Positions 44,801 through 55,313 are shown, counted from the stretch's first letter. The stretch is DNA of 64,000 nt from Charina bottae (GCA_023362775.1 JALMGJ010000002.1:37101914-37165913), one strand, 5' to 3'. Program-made: numbers and translations. The notes: generated from the sequence alone by a model not told the origin.

Positions 44801-47800
44801 GTTAAGCGAATCCAGCTTCCCCAACGAACTTTTTTGCCAAAACTGGCAAAAGGGGTCTCAAATTGTGATCACGTGACTGCAGGATGCTGCAGCTGGTCGT
44901 AAATGTGAGCCGGCTGCCAAGTGCCCGAATTGCAATCACGTGACCATGGGTGGGTGCAACGGTTTGCGACAGTCGTAAGTGTGAGTACAGGTCGTAAAGC
45001 CCTTTTTCTGAGGCCATCGTAACTTCAGACCGTCGTTAAACGAATGGTCTTTAAAGTGAGGACTACCTGTACCCCTGTCTTCGGCCAGTGCACTGATTTT
45101 TATGAGCCTCTGCCTTGATTCTCCGATCATAAGTATCCAGGTGGCACTCACTCACCCTCCCAGAAGAGCCACACGCAGGTTTTCCTTAAAGATGGGGTTC
45201 AAGACGATCCCTTCGAGGCCCCCCGGGAGCAGCTGCGTGTGCCAAAGGCGCAGTCCCAGCAAAATATCTGAGCTCTCCTCTTGCTCCCTGAAATCCAAGA
45301 GCCCATCGTGAACTTAGGATGCGCAGAACATGCCTCCACATTCAGGTTCCGAGAAAGAAACGGATAAGGATTAGCCTGGAGATATTTTTCTCAGAGGAAG
45401 ATGGTAAGATCTGGAGACAGACAGACTATGGGCAATTGGGCATAATAAAAAGAGAGAAAGGAAAAGGAGATTATTAAAAGGAGAGAGAGACATTAGGTGC
45501 CCCCTTGACCAATTAAACCAGGGGTGGGGAACCTTTTTTCTGCCAAGGGCCATTTGGATATTTATAACCGGGGACCGGGGGTGGGGTGGGGTTTCTGGGA
45601 TTTCCGCGGATCGGGGGCTGGAGTTTGCGGGCGGGAGCCAATCACAAGCACTGGGGGGCGGGGTTTGCGGGCGGGTGCCAATCGCGTGGAAGGGGCGGGG
45701 TTTGCGGGCGGGAGCCCCGCGGGCCTTAGGCAGCCCACGGGCCTGACGTTGCCCACCCGTGAATTAAACAATCGTTTCATAGATAGGCACGGAGTAGTTT
45801 TGTGATGTGCCTCTTTAAAGGAAAAAACCCAACATCCTACCATCTTCCAACAGGCCCTAGGACAGTGGGGGTTATGATCCACTCCCTAGTAATTAGATTG
45901 GAATCTTGTCTGTTATGGGGCTTTTGCGTTGTTTTCCCCCGATGTATTGCTAGTTACTATTATTCATTGGCATTATTATGTTGTTGCTGCTGCTGTTGTT
46001 GTTGTTGTTGTGGCTTTTGAGGTTTTTTTCCCCATGTTTTTAATGCTAATATGTAAGATGCCTCAAGTTGTCTTTGTGAAAGAGGCTGTGAGCAAGTTTA
46101 TTAAATAAAAGTGAACATAATTTCAAACGTTTATTCAAACGTTATAGAAAAATAAAATGATTGCTCATACCCAACTGGTCTTCTGATTTATTGAGCTTTT
46201 TTTTAAAATCGGTTCAGTCTTGTCCGATTCTTATAGCAAAGGACACCTTGCTATAATTTTCATGGCAACAATACAGAGCTGATTTGCTATTGCCTTTTGG
46301 GGGATTTTTATTTTTGCGTATTTTTTGTTTTCCTAGTCTAGGCGACAGCCTTAAGATTTCCTAGTGGTCTCCCATCCAAGCAGTGACCAAGTCTAACTCT
46401 TAGTTTGAAAGCAGCTGCGATCATCCAGGTGTTGCTGCCTCCGGTGGACTCTATACCAATGAGGCTGTAATTAACAGTGAGTTCATTTTCTGATGCAGTG
46501 TTTCTCAACCTTGGCAACTTCAAGCTGTGTGAAATTCAACTCCCAGAATTCCCCAGCCAGCATGCTGAGTGTGACTGGCCCAAGGTCACCCAGCCGGCTT
46601 TCATGCCTAAGGCGGGGCTAGAACTCTCTCTCTCCTGGTTTGCCATTGGCTCCTTCCTAGGGTTGAGTGTGTGTGACTGGCCCAAGGTCACCCAGTTGGC
46701 TTTCATGCCTAAGGTAGGACTAGAACTCTCGGTCTCCTGGTTTCTAGCCCAGCACCTTAACCACTAGACCAAACTGGCTCATTATGTTCATTGTCTTGAA
46801 CCCTGAGCAGAAAGATGGGATGGAAACCCAAACAACAAAACATATTTCCTTCTTCTTGATTGCACTAATATGATATTCCAGGAGCCAGCAATGGACAGCT
46901 TGCAACTTTAATAAGCTGAAGGGTTACACCAGCCTGTGAGACTGTGCTCCAAAAGGAGATGGGACCAGGAGCATTTTAAGGAGATGAGGCATCCTGAGCA
47001 TCTTGAGGATGCAAATATTGCTCCTTATTATCCCCCCGATTTGAAAGTCACCCTCTCAGGCAGATGCAGAATGTGTTCTGATGGGCTGTATGCTGCCCCC
47101 AAAGGGCACTTTTGATTTTCCTGGGTTATATGTGCCGCCGTGCACACCGCCATGCGCGCCACCGCCACCGCTTCGCGACACACTAAGCTGTGTGTTGCGA
47201 CACACTAAAGTGTCGCGACACACAATTTGGAAAGCTATGTCCTAGCTCTTAGCTTGGTGTATCCCTCAGGGATGTTCTTTCAATAAGTGGTGAAATGGAT
47301 ATGCCTTGAGCTTCTTGAGTTCTCTTTTACTATACTGTAGAGATCAAAGATAAGAATTTGCAGAACACTCAACATCATTACAGTCTTGGCCAGCTTTCAA
47401 CAACCTTTATTTGGGACCCACCCACTTTTCTGCTTACTGGATATCTCAATGCAATGTACACTTTCAATCGTACAATGTTCATTTGAGCAGTAACCTAATT
47501 GTTTTTTTTTTTACTTTGCTATACAATCAGAGCTTGAGCTGCAAACTTACTTGACAAATTCTTTCTTCACCCACAGGGGCACGGCTGCCTGACGAAGAGG
47601 CTGTTCCAGAAAAAGCATCCGCATGACATAATTCTTGGCTAACCCAGGCAGCTCCCTGGACAGACAAGAATGAAAAGTCAGTGTCACAAACAAGGTATTT
47701 ATTTTTCCATAGCCAGGCACGGGTTGCCAAAATGTATTCTGCTTCCCCCAGAACCAGGAGCAAGTTATTGCCTGGGGAATATGGACATCAAATCAATACT

Positions 47801-50749
47801 TGGAGTTTCTAAGCACCCTTGCAACTAGTCTAGTGGTTAAGGCTCCGGGCTAGAAACCAGGAGACTGAGAGTTGTAGTCCCGCCTTAGGCATGAAAGCCT
47901 GCTGGGTGACCTTGGGCCAGTCCCTGTCTCTCAGCCCTAGGAAGGAGCCAATGGCAAACCAGGAGTCTGTGAGTTCTAGTCCCGCCTTAGGCATGAAAGC
48001 CGGCTGGGTGACCTTGGGCCAGTCCCTGTCTCTCAGCCCTAGGAAGGAGCCAATGGGAAACCAGGAGACAGAGTTCTAGTCCCGCCTTAGGCATGAAAGC
48101 CGGCTGGGTTGCCTTGGGCCAGTCACTCTCTCTCAGCCCAACTCACCTCACAGGGTTGTTGTTGTGGGGAAAACAGGAGGAGGAAGGAGTAATAGGTATG
48201 TTCCCCGCCTTGAGTTATTTATAAAAATAATAAAGGTGCAATAGAAAATAAATAAATAAATAATTCATTTCCCATACCCAAGTTGAAAATCTCTCTCTCC
48301 CTCTCTCACACACATACTCCTGTTTTCTTGCAAGCTTCTTAATATTAATTCCTTATTTACACTTGATAGCTGGCTTCAACATCATTCATTCATTCATTTA
48401 TTCATACATACATTCATACATACATACAGTTTATAGGCTACTCAACTCCCAACATCTCCGGGCAGCTTACAATTAAAACGTAAAAAAAAAAGACAAAAGA
48501 CAAAATCATGAGTAGCCCAAAAATAACATGTAACCAAAAAAAAACAAAAAACACCCCCCCACCCCTCCATCCCAAAAGGCTCAATCTTTACTCTGCCCCA
48601 AAGCCTGGGAGAACAGCTAGGTCTTTAATAGCTCCTGAACATCATCAGGGTGGGAACCATCTTGTTCTCTAGGGCATATCATCCAGAGGGCAGGTGCCGC
48701 AACAGAAAAGTTACACTTCCTGGGTCCCACAAGGTGACACTATATTGCTTGATTGATGGGAGCCAAAGCAGCCCCCCTCTGCCCACTCTGCCTGGGTGGG
48801 CAGAGCAACCAGAAACAGGCAATCCCTCAAACAACCAGGCCCCACGTCATGAAGGGCTGTTTGCCATTCCAGTGCCTTGAATGGCGCCCAGGAGCCAATG
48901 GGTAAGCAGTGCAGCTTACAGAGCAGTGGGATCACATAGGCATAACCAGGCATGCCCATCACTACCGCGTTCTAGACCAACTGTAGCTTCTGAGTGGTCT
49001 TCAAGGGTGGCCCCACACAGAGTGCATTACAGCAATCCATTTGCCAGGTGACTAAGGTGTGAGTGACTGTCTGAAGGGCCTCCCAGTCCAGGAAAGGGCA
49101 CAACTGGTGCACTAGTTATAGCTGTGCAAAGGCCTCTGGGCCACCGCTGTTTGAAGTGGGCTGCCTCTTAGCTGATGCCTCTTTAACACACCAGGGACAT
49201 AGCATTTGGAGTTGAGTTTAAATTGGCTTCAAATACAAGGTTGCATTCTGTCACCTTTCTTATTCAACTTGTACGCCGAAGCGACCATCAGGAAGCTGGA
49301 GCTAGACGAATCAGAAACTGGGGTAAAAATTGGCGGAAGAAACATCAATAACCTTAGATACGCGGATGATACAACCCTCGTCTCAGAAACCCAGGAAAGC
49401 CTAAAGCACCTAATCATGAGACTCAAAGAAGAAAGCGAGAAGTTTGGCCTCTTTCTGAATATCAAAAAGACCAAACTCATGACAACTGCAAAGAATGGAA
49501 ACATCAAAATAGTAATTGATGGAGATGAGGTGGAATGCGTGGAAGAATTCACCTTTTTAGGATCAGTGGTCAATCAAAATGGCGAATGTAGCCAAGAAAT
49601 TAAACGCCGAATCATGCTGGGTCGTACAGCAATGATAAGTATGAATCAAAATTGGAAAAGCAAGGATGTCAGCTTGATGACTAGGTGTAGACTAGTCCGC
49701 ACCATTGCGTTCCCCATAACTACTTATGGCTGTGAAAGTTGGACGATGAAAAAGTTGGATAGAAGGAAAATTAATTCTTTTGAACTATGGTGTTGGAGGA
49801 GGCTCTTGCAAAGATAACGAATAAAGTAGTGTTGAAGCGCATAAAACCGGACATGTCACTAGAAGGAAAAATAACAAAACTTAGTTACTTTGGTCATGTC
49901 ATGAGATCAACATTGTTGGAGAAAGACGTTATGCTTGGAACAGTCAGTGGCAAAAGACGACGAGGACGCCAAAGAATGCGCTGGTTGGATGTAATCAAAG
50001 CAGACACAGGCCAAAATTTAAAGCAACTGAAAGAAGCTGTACAAGATCGGAAATCATGGAGAGAGCTGGCTTATGGAATCGCCAAGGGTTGGATACGACT
50101 GAATGGATAATTCGATTCAAACCTATTTGGACTTTTATCCCCCATCCTACCCTCAGCTGGTACAAGACCAGAATCCTAATACAGGTAGTCCTTGGTTAAC
50201 GACCACAATTGGGACCAGAATTTCGGTTGCTAAGCGAAGTGGTCATTAAGTGAATCTGACCTGATTTATGACCTGTTTGGGATGGTCATTAAGCGAATCA
50301 CCGTGGGTGTTAAGCGAACCACGTGGTCGTTAAGCAAATCACGCGTTTCCCCATTGATTTTGCTTGCCAGAAGCTGGCCGTAAAGGTAAAAAATGGTGAT
50401 CGTGACCACGGGATGCTGTGATGATCATAAATGCGAAGCGGTTGCCAAGCGCCCAAATTGTGATCATGTGACCGCGGGGCTCACTGTGGAGGTTGTAAGT
50501 GTGAGGATCGGCCGCAAGTCGGATTTTCCAGCACCGTCGTAAGTCCAAACCGTCACTAAACAAATGGTTGTTAAGTGAGGACTACCTGTATTTGAGGACA
50601 CAGGAGATTCTAACTTACCGAAAGACAGCAAGGCAAGTGGCAGGATGATTATACAGCCGATCCAAAATCCCAGGGCTGAGGCCCCGCAGGAATTCATGAA
50701 GGTTCTTGCATTTCAGCTGCACTCTTTGGAGTTTCATCACTGACTCCAT
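33701..50749 (-). CDS. GTF2H4: General transcription factor IIH subunit 4 (p52), complete
   Basis: Thirteen coding exons join in frame to 460 residues (human p52 has 462): 50619-50749, 47551-47655, 45156-45287, 43270-43366, 41921-42009, 40765-40876, 40587-40655, 37943-38026, 37602-37734, 35477-35607, 35290-35337, 34646-34724, 33701-33873. The product is the p52/Tfb2 subunit of core TFIIH, which anchors and stimulates the XPB helicase in promoter opening and nucleotide excision repair. Landmarks: start [88 protein letters not shown]; the C-terminal p8 (GTF2H5)-binding region [20 protein letters not shown] to [16 protein letters not shown] and TGA at 33701. All introns are GT-AG; the donor after exon 9 (GTCCGA) is weak. 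An acceptor at 50783 shows that an untranslated first exon lies upstream. Introns are swollen by SINEs and MITEs. Confidence 0.97.
34160..34480. repeat. hAT MITE-like repeat
   Basis: Read in reverse it begins CCAGGGTTTCTCAACCAGGG TTCGGTGG, a common hAT-type terminus, with the other end near 34165 (TCAGCTTTCCTCAAGC). It lies in the last intron of GTF2H4. Confidence 0.45.
34908..34954. repeat. (AAGT)n microsatellite
   Basis: About eleven tandem AAGT units in a GTF2H4 intron. Confidence 0.9.
35729..36148. repeat. Palindromic MITE B (TA-flanked)
   Basis: Starts CAGGTAGTCCTCGACTTATG and ends GTCAAGGACTACCTG between TA dinucleotides; in a GTF2H4 intron. Confidence 0.85.
36473..36606. repeat. Palindromic MITE A, complete
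   Basis: Arms CAGGTTTCTCAACCTTGGCC and GGCCAAGGTTGAGAAACCCTG. A perfect 8-bp duplication atgtaagc flanks it. Confidence 0.9.
36690..37050 (-). repeat. Degraded SINE/MIR-like repeat
   Basis: Minus-strand pattern like the SINE pieces at 22690-23066 (ACTCTGTGGGGTAGGT, GGAGTGGCCCACAGTCCCAC, GAACCTGGATC). Diverged. A short CCCTAA triplet run at about 36735-36750 is part of it. Confidence 0.35.
38655..38930 (-). repeat. AT-rich repeat, perhaps L1 3' region
   Basis: Long A-rich run on the plus strand with AAGAAATAAAGAAAG motifs; on the minus strand it reads as a T-rich tail. Family not certain. It lies in the GTF2H4 intron between exons 7 and 8. Confidence 0.25.
39409..39804. repeat. Palindromic MITE B (TA-flanked)
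   Basis: Starts CAGGTAGTCCTTGCTTAACA; the far end is mutated (GAGGATTACCTCTA). Confidence 0.8.
39960..40389 (-). repeat. SINE family 2 interrupted by an L2-like tail
   Basis: Minus-strand SINE head GAGCCAGTTTGGCCTAGTGG at the high end, two core units, and the 3' end TTATTTATAAAAAATAATAA. A TTTATTTATTTATTT tract with GGCCACCCATCTCCCCCAAC (40159-40228) is nested in it. Confidence 0.7.
40886..41021. repeat. (GAA)n(GGA)n tract at a GTF2H4 splice acceptor
   Basis: About 28 GAA units then about 17 GGA units. On the coding (minus) strand this is (TCC)n(TTC)n followed directly by CCCCCCAG and exon 6 of GTF2H4 (starting 40876), so the microsatellite is the polypyrimidine tract of that acceptor. Confidence 0.95.
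41838..41881. repeat. (GT)n microsatellite
   Basis: About 21 GT units, about 40 bp downstream of the 5' splice site of GTF2H4 exon 5. Confidence 0.9.
42079..42149. repeat. Short hairpin palindrome
   Basis: Arms GCATATGGTGTGTAGCACAC... (42079-42106) and its inverse (42122-42149) pair over 28 bp with one mismatch around a 15-base loop. It lies in a GTF2H4 intron. Confidence 0.75.
42225..42665 (+). repeat. tRNA-derived SINE (family 2) with tandem units, full length
   Basis: Head GAGCCAGTTTGGTCTAGTGG, three tandem ~100-bp core units, then CAACTCACCTCACAGGGTTG, TTATTTATAAAAATAATAAA and an ATTA-rich tail. Confidence 0.85.
43574..43875 (+). repeat. tRNA-derived SINE (family 1 relative)
   Basis: Begins GGGACCGCGGTGGCTCAGTG (box A) with GCAGTTCGAAACCC (box B), then CCTGCCAACCTAGCAGTTCA and an A-rich tail near 43860. 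Full length. Confidence 0.75.
43876..44622. other. GTF2H4 intronic stretch, nothing recognised
   Basis: No gene or family recognised between the SINE and the next MITE; a GATGATGAT run lies near 44460. Confidence 0.35.
44623..45069. repeat. Palindromic MITE B with duplicated terminus
   Basis: Starts CAGGTAGTCCTCACTTA, and the same terminus recurs 17 bp later before the usual body; ends GTGAGGACTACCTG. Between TA dinucleotides. Confidence 0.85.
45519..45761. repeat. hAT MITE with GC-box and CCAAT repeats
   Basis: Termini CAGGGGTGGGGAACCTTTTT and CGTTGCCCACCCGTG, with a perfect 8-bp duplication aattaaac (45511-45518, 45762-45769). Inside are three units of the type GGGGTTTGCGGGCGGG plus GCCAATC. 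It lies in intron 2 of GTF2H4. Confidence 0.85.
46496..46566. repeat. Left half of palindromic MITE A
   Basis: CAGTGTTTCTCAACCTTGGC to CCAGCCAGCATGCTGA, then directly a minus-strand SINE. Confidence 0.75.
46567..46780 (-). repeat. tRNA-derived SINE (family 2)
   Basis: Minus strand: GAGCCAGTTTGGTCTAGTGG head and two tandem core units. It is fused to the half MITE next to it. Confidence 0.8.
47150..47242. repeat. Palindromic MITE C, partial
   Basis: GCGACACACTAAAGTGTCGC, then ACACAATTTGGAAAGCTATG; the left part is missing. Confidence 0.55.
47826..48262 (+). repeat. tRNA-derived SINE (family 2) with tandem units
   Basis: Head TCTAGTGGTTAAGGCTCCGG, three tandem core units, CAACTCACCTCACAGGGTTG and an AATAAATAAATAAATAA tail. 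Confidence 0.85.
48370..49200 (-). repeat. L2/CR1-like LINE 3' region, diverged
   Basis: A CATTCATTCATT tract and ACTCAACTCCCAACATCTCC GGGCAGC at the low end, then about 700 bp whose minus strand has broken coding character. Family assigned from the tail only. Confidence 0.4.
49206..50112 (+). mobile_element. RTE-type LINE fragment (not BovB)
   Basis: Plus-strand [37 protein letters not shown] (catalytic ADD), [55 protein letters not shown], then a frame break near 49815 and [40 protein letters not shown]. Related to BovB but clearly distinct; 5' truncated. Confidence 0.85.
50182..50588. repeat. Palindromic MITE B (TA-flanked)
   Basis: Starts CAGGTAGTCCTTGGTTAACG and ends GTGAGGACTACCTG. 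It ends only about 30 bp from the 5' splice site of the first coding exon of GTF2H4. Confidence 0.85.
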
Positions 50750-51057
50750 AATGACATCTGCTGTTCATCACCGGGACATTTTTCTGCAAAGGCTGTGAGA
50801 GCTGAGAGAAAAAGTGAATTCAGTAAGGCAGTAAGCTCACCATGCACGAAATTAGCACTGGGATAAGCACACAACCACATTTTCTAGGGAAGTCTATGCA
50901 TCAAAGTTCACACCCAGAAATGTGGCATACAATATTTAGGACTAGCGGTACTCATACAGGAAATATGACACAGCAGTAAAAAGAGGCAATCCGTTTGCAA
51001 TGTCTTGAGAGACTTGACTTTTTCTAGGCTAGTTCCCTTCAAGCAAGGTGCCCCAAT

Positions 51058-51094
51058 AAACCGTCACTAAACAAATGGTTGTTAAGTGAGGACT
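51058..51094. repeat. Scrap of MITE B
   Basis: AACCGTCACTAAACAAATGG then TTGTTAAGTGAGGACTTA, the right end of the family, between two copies of AGGTGCCCCAATAAAC (about 51047 and 51089). Confidence 0.65.
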
Positions 51095-51627
51095 TAAGGT
51101 GCCCCAATAAACAGCAACAAACATGCATTTCTGCCTGAGGGTTCTCCCTGCTAGTCTGGCTTCCAGATTCAATATGGCGGGTGAAACCTTCAAGAGATGA
51201 GGAGAAAGTTTTAATTTTAAAAGAGGCAGCCTACAAAACACAAGCTACAATTTGTACGCAAATGGTACAGAGGTACTGCCAACCTCTGGTTATCTGTTTT
51301 TTTTTTCTTCTCAGGAAGAAAACCAGAACTAAGGATCTGCTTACAGATTTTCCTGTTCTAAATGCAGTGACTTTAGATGTCTTCAAATCACCCATGACTT
51401 ACCTGTTCAACAGTTTGGGGACCGTCTAGCTCAGTGTTTTTCAAGTGTGTGCAAGGTCAGCAGCAAACACACAACCATTCCTTGACCTCTGTAATAATAT
51501 TACTTTTCCAATTTCTTAATAGAATTCTTTTTGCTTGATATAGCCACAATGGGGGAACGGATAGGTTAACTTGTTCCTAATCTAAGGGCTGCAATTACAG
51601 TATGGGAGGCTATATAAGTCTTTTAAG

Positions 51628-51990
51628 ATAGACAGACAGACAGACAAAGACTGAAATAGATAATAGATAGATTAGATAGACAGACACACAGAGACAGTAG
51701 ACAGATAGATAGAAGATAGAAATAGATGATAGAAGGTAGATAAATAGATATAGACAGATTAGATAGAGAGACAGAGACAGTAAATAACAGACAGACAACA
51801 GACAGAAATAGATGATAAAAATACAGCCAGCCAGAAGACAGAAATAGATGATAGATGATTAGATAGATAGACAGACAGTAGAGAGATAGATAGATCATAT
51901 AGACAATAGATTAGATAGACAGACAGACAGTAAATAGACAATAGAGAGAAACAGATAATGATAGAAATAGACAGACAGACAGACAGGAGG
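51628..51990. repeat. GATA/GACA-rich array
   Basis: Interspersed GATA, GACA and AGAA tetranucleotides over about 360 bp, then purine-rich GGGAGGGA to 52045. Similar in type to the Bkm-like repeats of snakes. A further (GATA)n run is at 52957-52979. Confidence 0.85.
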
Positions 51991-52239
51991 GAGGGAGAGG
52001 GGGAAGGGGGGGAGAGGGGAAGAGGTGTGGGGGAGAGAGAGAGACTTCCTGCAGGGGAAAGTCTGTATATGAATTGCTTCTAATGGTGCCTGCTTGTTGC
52101 ATTTGGGGATCCTATATCTTTATCCGTTTTATTTTTCAATCGGATTGCTGCATCGGGTATGCACACCGCTCGGAATTTCGGAGCGGCTTCTCAACCCTGT
52201 AAATAAATTAACATAAATACCTTCGGCTTACAGAACTTC

Positions 52240-52720
52240 CTACACTTTCCCACGCTGGGACAGCAAAAAGCGGCGCTCCCTCCGCCAGGCTTTGCTTCTC
52301 CGGAGTCCCCCGGAAGAAGCCCACGGCCGGAGAGCCCCCTCGAGCGCTTTATCCTTAGACGCGGCGGCGCTTCCAACGGCCCCAGCCTGCCCCTCCTCGG
52401 ACCGCGCGAAGGCAGCGGCGGGGCTTCTCCAGCCCGGCTCCCTCCGCTTCCTGCTGCTGCAGCGGCGGCGGACGCTTCCCTGGCCGGCCCCGAAGGTCTC
52501 ACTTTCAACAGCGAGGAGAGGAGCTGCAGGAGCACCTCGACGCCAGCCGGCCCTTCAGCGAGCAGGAAGCGACCGACACACTCCACCTCCCGGCGCCCCT
52601 TTCCTGTGTGAGTTGCATGTCGGGAGCGCGGAAAAAGGCCCGAGTTGCAAGGGGCTTGCAAGGCTGGATTCTGCCCGCCGGGTGAGTCCAGGATGGTGGT
52701 TTTGGGGCACTCTGGATTAG
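52240..52720. promoter_or_regulatory. CpG island, candidate shared promoter of GTF2H4 and VARS2
   Basis: CpG-dense, GC-rich block between the two divergent genes. A strong plus-strand donor (GCCGG then GTGAGT) ends a possible first VARS2 exon at 52681. A fair minus-strand donor (GAAA then GTGAGA) ends a possible first GTF2H4 exon at 52503. Both genes have an acceptor before their first coding exon (50783 and 56501), so both need such an untranslated exon. Start sites are not visible by eye. Confidence 0.55.
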
Positions 52721-53171
52721 AAGGAGGTGGTGCGGGGGGGGGGAAGGCATGAATAGAAGAGGGTCTGGCGCATTCATGTCCATTTGCACGGGGGACTGGC
52801 GCGTGCAAAACTGGGTCCTGGGAATCCTAAGAATCTAATCGTGCTGAGGGGGTGGGTGAGACTTCTTAAAAACGTGCGTTTTCCAGTTGTTGTTGCGCTT
52901 GGACTCCACCATCCCAAAGCTTTGGCTATGCTGGCTAAGGCGCATGGGTTTTGGAATAGATAGATAGATAGATAGATAGCCTTGTCTTGGGACTTTTATT
53001 CCTCTGGTATACTATTTTTACGCCTCTTCTGCTCTCTACTTACGTTATCTCAAAAGGAAATAGCAGGATGGTACGTGTGCGCGCGCGTGTATCTATGCCT
53101 GATGTTACATGGGTGAAACAGTTAATATATGCTGTAAGAGCAATGACAAATCTCGATAAAATAGTTTAGAG

Positions 53172-53312
53172 CGGTTAGATAGCATCACCGATGTAATGAA
53201 CATGAATTTGAGTAAACTCCGGGAGACACTGGAGGACAGGAAGGCCTGGCGTGCTATGGTCCATGAGGTCACGAAGAGTCGGACACGACTAAACGACTGA
53301 ACAACAACAAAT
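53172..53312 (+). mobile_element. BovB LINE, 3' end fragment
   Basis: Encodes LDSITDVMNMNLSKLRET, then EDRKAWRAMVHEVTKSRTRL and AACAACAA. Directly adjoins another RTE piece. Confidence 0.75.
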
Positions 53313-53730
53313 TTCTCGTAATAACCTATAGCTGTGAGAGCTGGACCATAAGGAAGGCTGAGCGAAGGAAGATAGATGCTTTTGAACTGTGGTGTTGGAG
53401 GAAAGTTCTGAGAGTGCCTTGGACTGCAAGAAGATCAAACCAGTCCATACTCCAGGAAATAAAGCCAGACTGCTCACTTGAGGGAATGATATGAAAGGCA
53501 AAACTGAAGTACTTTGGCCACATAATGAGAAGACAGGATACCCTGGAGAAGAAGCTGATGCTGGGGAAAGTGGAAGGCAAAAGGAAGAGGGACCAACCAA
53601 GGGCAAGATGGATGGATGATATTCTGGAGGTGACGGACTCAACCGTGGGGGAGCTGAGGATGGCGACGGGCCGAGTGGGCTGGTCCTTGAAGTCACGAAG
53701 AGTTGGAAGCAACTGAACGAATAAACAACA
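53313..53730 (+). mobile_element. RTE-type LINE, 3' fragment
   Basis: YSCESWTIRKAERRKIDAFE, LWCWRKVLRVPWTARRSNQS, a stop, then LKYFGHIMRRQDTLEKKLML and ARWMDDILEVTDS. Closely related to BovB, but a separate subfamily with a different end (NKQQ). Confidence 0.75.
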
Positions 53731-53756
53731 AAAATGATTTTATTTTTTTACATTTT

Positions 53757-53935
53757 GTAAATATTTATTTATTTATTTATTCGATTTATCATTGCCCAAC
53801 TCCCTCACAGGGACTCTGGGCGGTTTAGAATCCCACACAAACTCCAATACAATATAAATAGAGTCAATAAACATTAAAATAAGCAATTTAAAAAATACAA
53901 TAAATATAATAAAATCAAGATGGTAGTATCTTTTT
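53757..53935 (-). repeat. L2/CR1-like LINE 3' tail
   Basis: TATTTATTTATTTATT, then ATTGCCCAACTCCCTCACAG GGACTCTGGGCGG and an A-rich stretch. Confidence 0.5.
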
Positions 53936-55038
53936 TTTAAAACACTGGAAAGGGGAATTACTACCGCAGACCCAACCTGACATGATTGAAATGTATCATA
54001 AGCTTGATGCTAAATATAACCCCTGAAGTTTTAAGTGTGCTTTAAAATTTTAGAATAATTTTAATGCACAAAGGGAGGAATTGATAGAAGATTTTTACAC
54101 ATATAGCACTTAAATACACATATATTTCATTTTCATATATTTTATATGTAGTATTTATATATTAGAAACATTTGCACTTGTATTATGGCTCTGAAACTAT
54201 GTTGTATCTCCTTGAAGAGTTTTGTTGACTTTCTTACTCTTACTTTCTCACAGGCCTACAGGCCTTGATAGATAGCTGTGCCCATAGAAACAAGATAAGG
54301 TGTACATTCCAAGGATAGCTTCTCCAGAGGAAAGGTAATGTTTAATACTAGTACGGATGGAAGGAAGGTCCTTATATGGAATGATGTTAAGGTGGAGTAT
54401 GGGTAACTGAGTAAGGGGCAGGATTCTAATTCCTGTCAACCCAACAGTTCGAAAGCTTAGCAAGTAGATAAATGGGTACCACCTTAAGTGGGTAAATTTG
54501 CTGGCGTCCTGTCGGGGGTCGGCCACCAAACGGAAAAAGATCTCATGAGTGGCAGCGGCGACGGCGGAACCTGAAGCAGCAACATCCAGGACGTCAGCAG
54601 CCGGCTCCGACGCAAGGCATTGTGGGACATGTAGTCCAGTAGCCACGTAAGTGTCGGTTCCCTTACCCCTTCCCTTAAGCGCGCGGTTTAAAAATGTATA
54701 CTGTATAATGAAATGTAATTTACTATGTATGTAAGCCGCCTAGAGTCCTCCGTTAGGGAGGGGATAGGCGGGGTATAAATACAATAATAAATAAATAAAT
54801 AAATAATTTAAGAAGTTAAATGAAATGTATATAATGTGCTGAAAGGAGGGGGTCCTGCGCGGCCGCCCACCTAACAGCTTGCTGTCGTTGGTTTTGCTCT
54901 TGGGTTAAGAATAAAAGAACTTAATTTCATGCAACTGCCTGTTTCTTTGGTCCTGGCTCAGAAACGAACCTGGTAAGGAAATAAAAAAAATTCTAACACT
55001 ATAAAAATAGATATGCACATACAAAAAAATTGTCTTAG

Positions 55039-55313
55039 GGCAGTGTTTCTCAAAGTGTGGTCCGAGGACCCCTGGGGACCCTGCGAGGGGTCCGTGAAAT
55101 CAAAATTATTTGCCAGCCTGTGTTGAAAAAGAATACAATATTAAAATATCATAAAACAATCCTGAGAAACAGTAGTGGCAGTGTATGTATCAATTTTAAT
55201 TTTTATTACAATATCGATAAATATAACCCATACAAACAAAAACTCTTTTGAGGTCCTCCATAATTTTTAAAAGCGAGAAGGGGTCCTGAGAGAAAAAAGT
55301 TTAAGAAACATTG
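55039..55313. repeat. hAT MITE
   Basis: Termini CAGTGTTTCTCAAAGTGTGG and AAAGTTTAAGAAACATTG. Inner GGTCCGAGGACCCCTGGGGA and GGGGTCCTGAGAG are also inversely related. Confidence 0.75.

Noticed and set aside
51610..51941. Several minus-strand frames rich in Ser, Leu, Ile and Tyr
   Set aside because: They are translations of the GATA/GACA array, not membrane proteins.
52191..52808. 205-codon minus-strand frame rich in Pro, Arg and Gly
   Set aside because: GC-rich CpG islands lack stop codons by composition; there is no domain, and the position fits a promoter.
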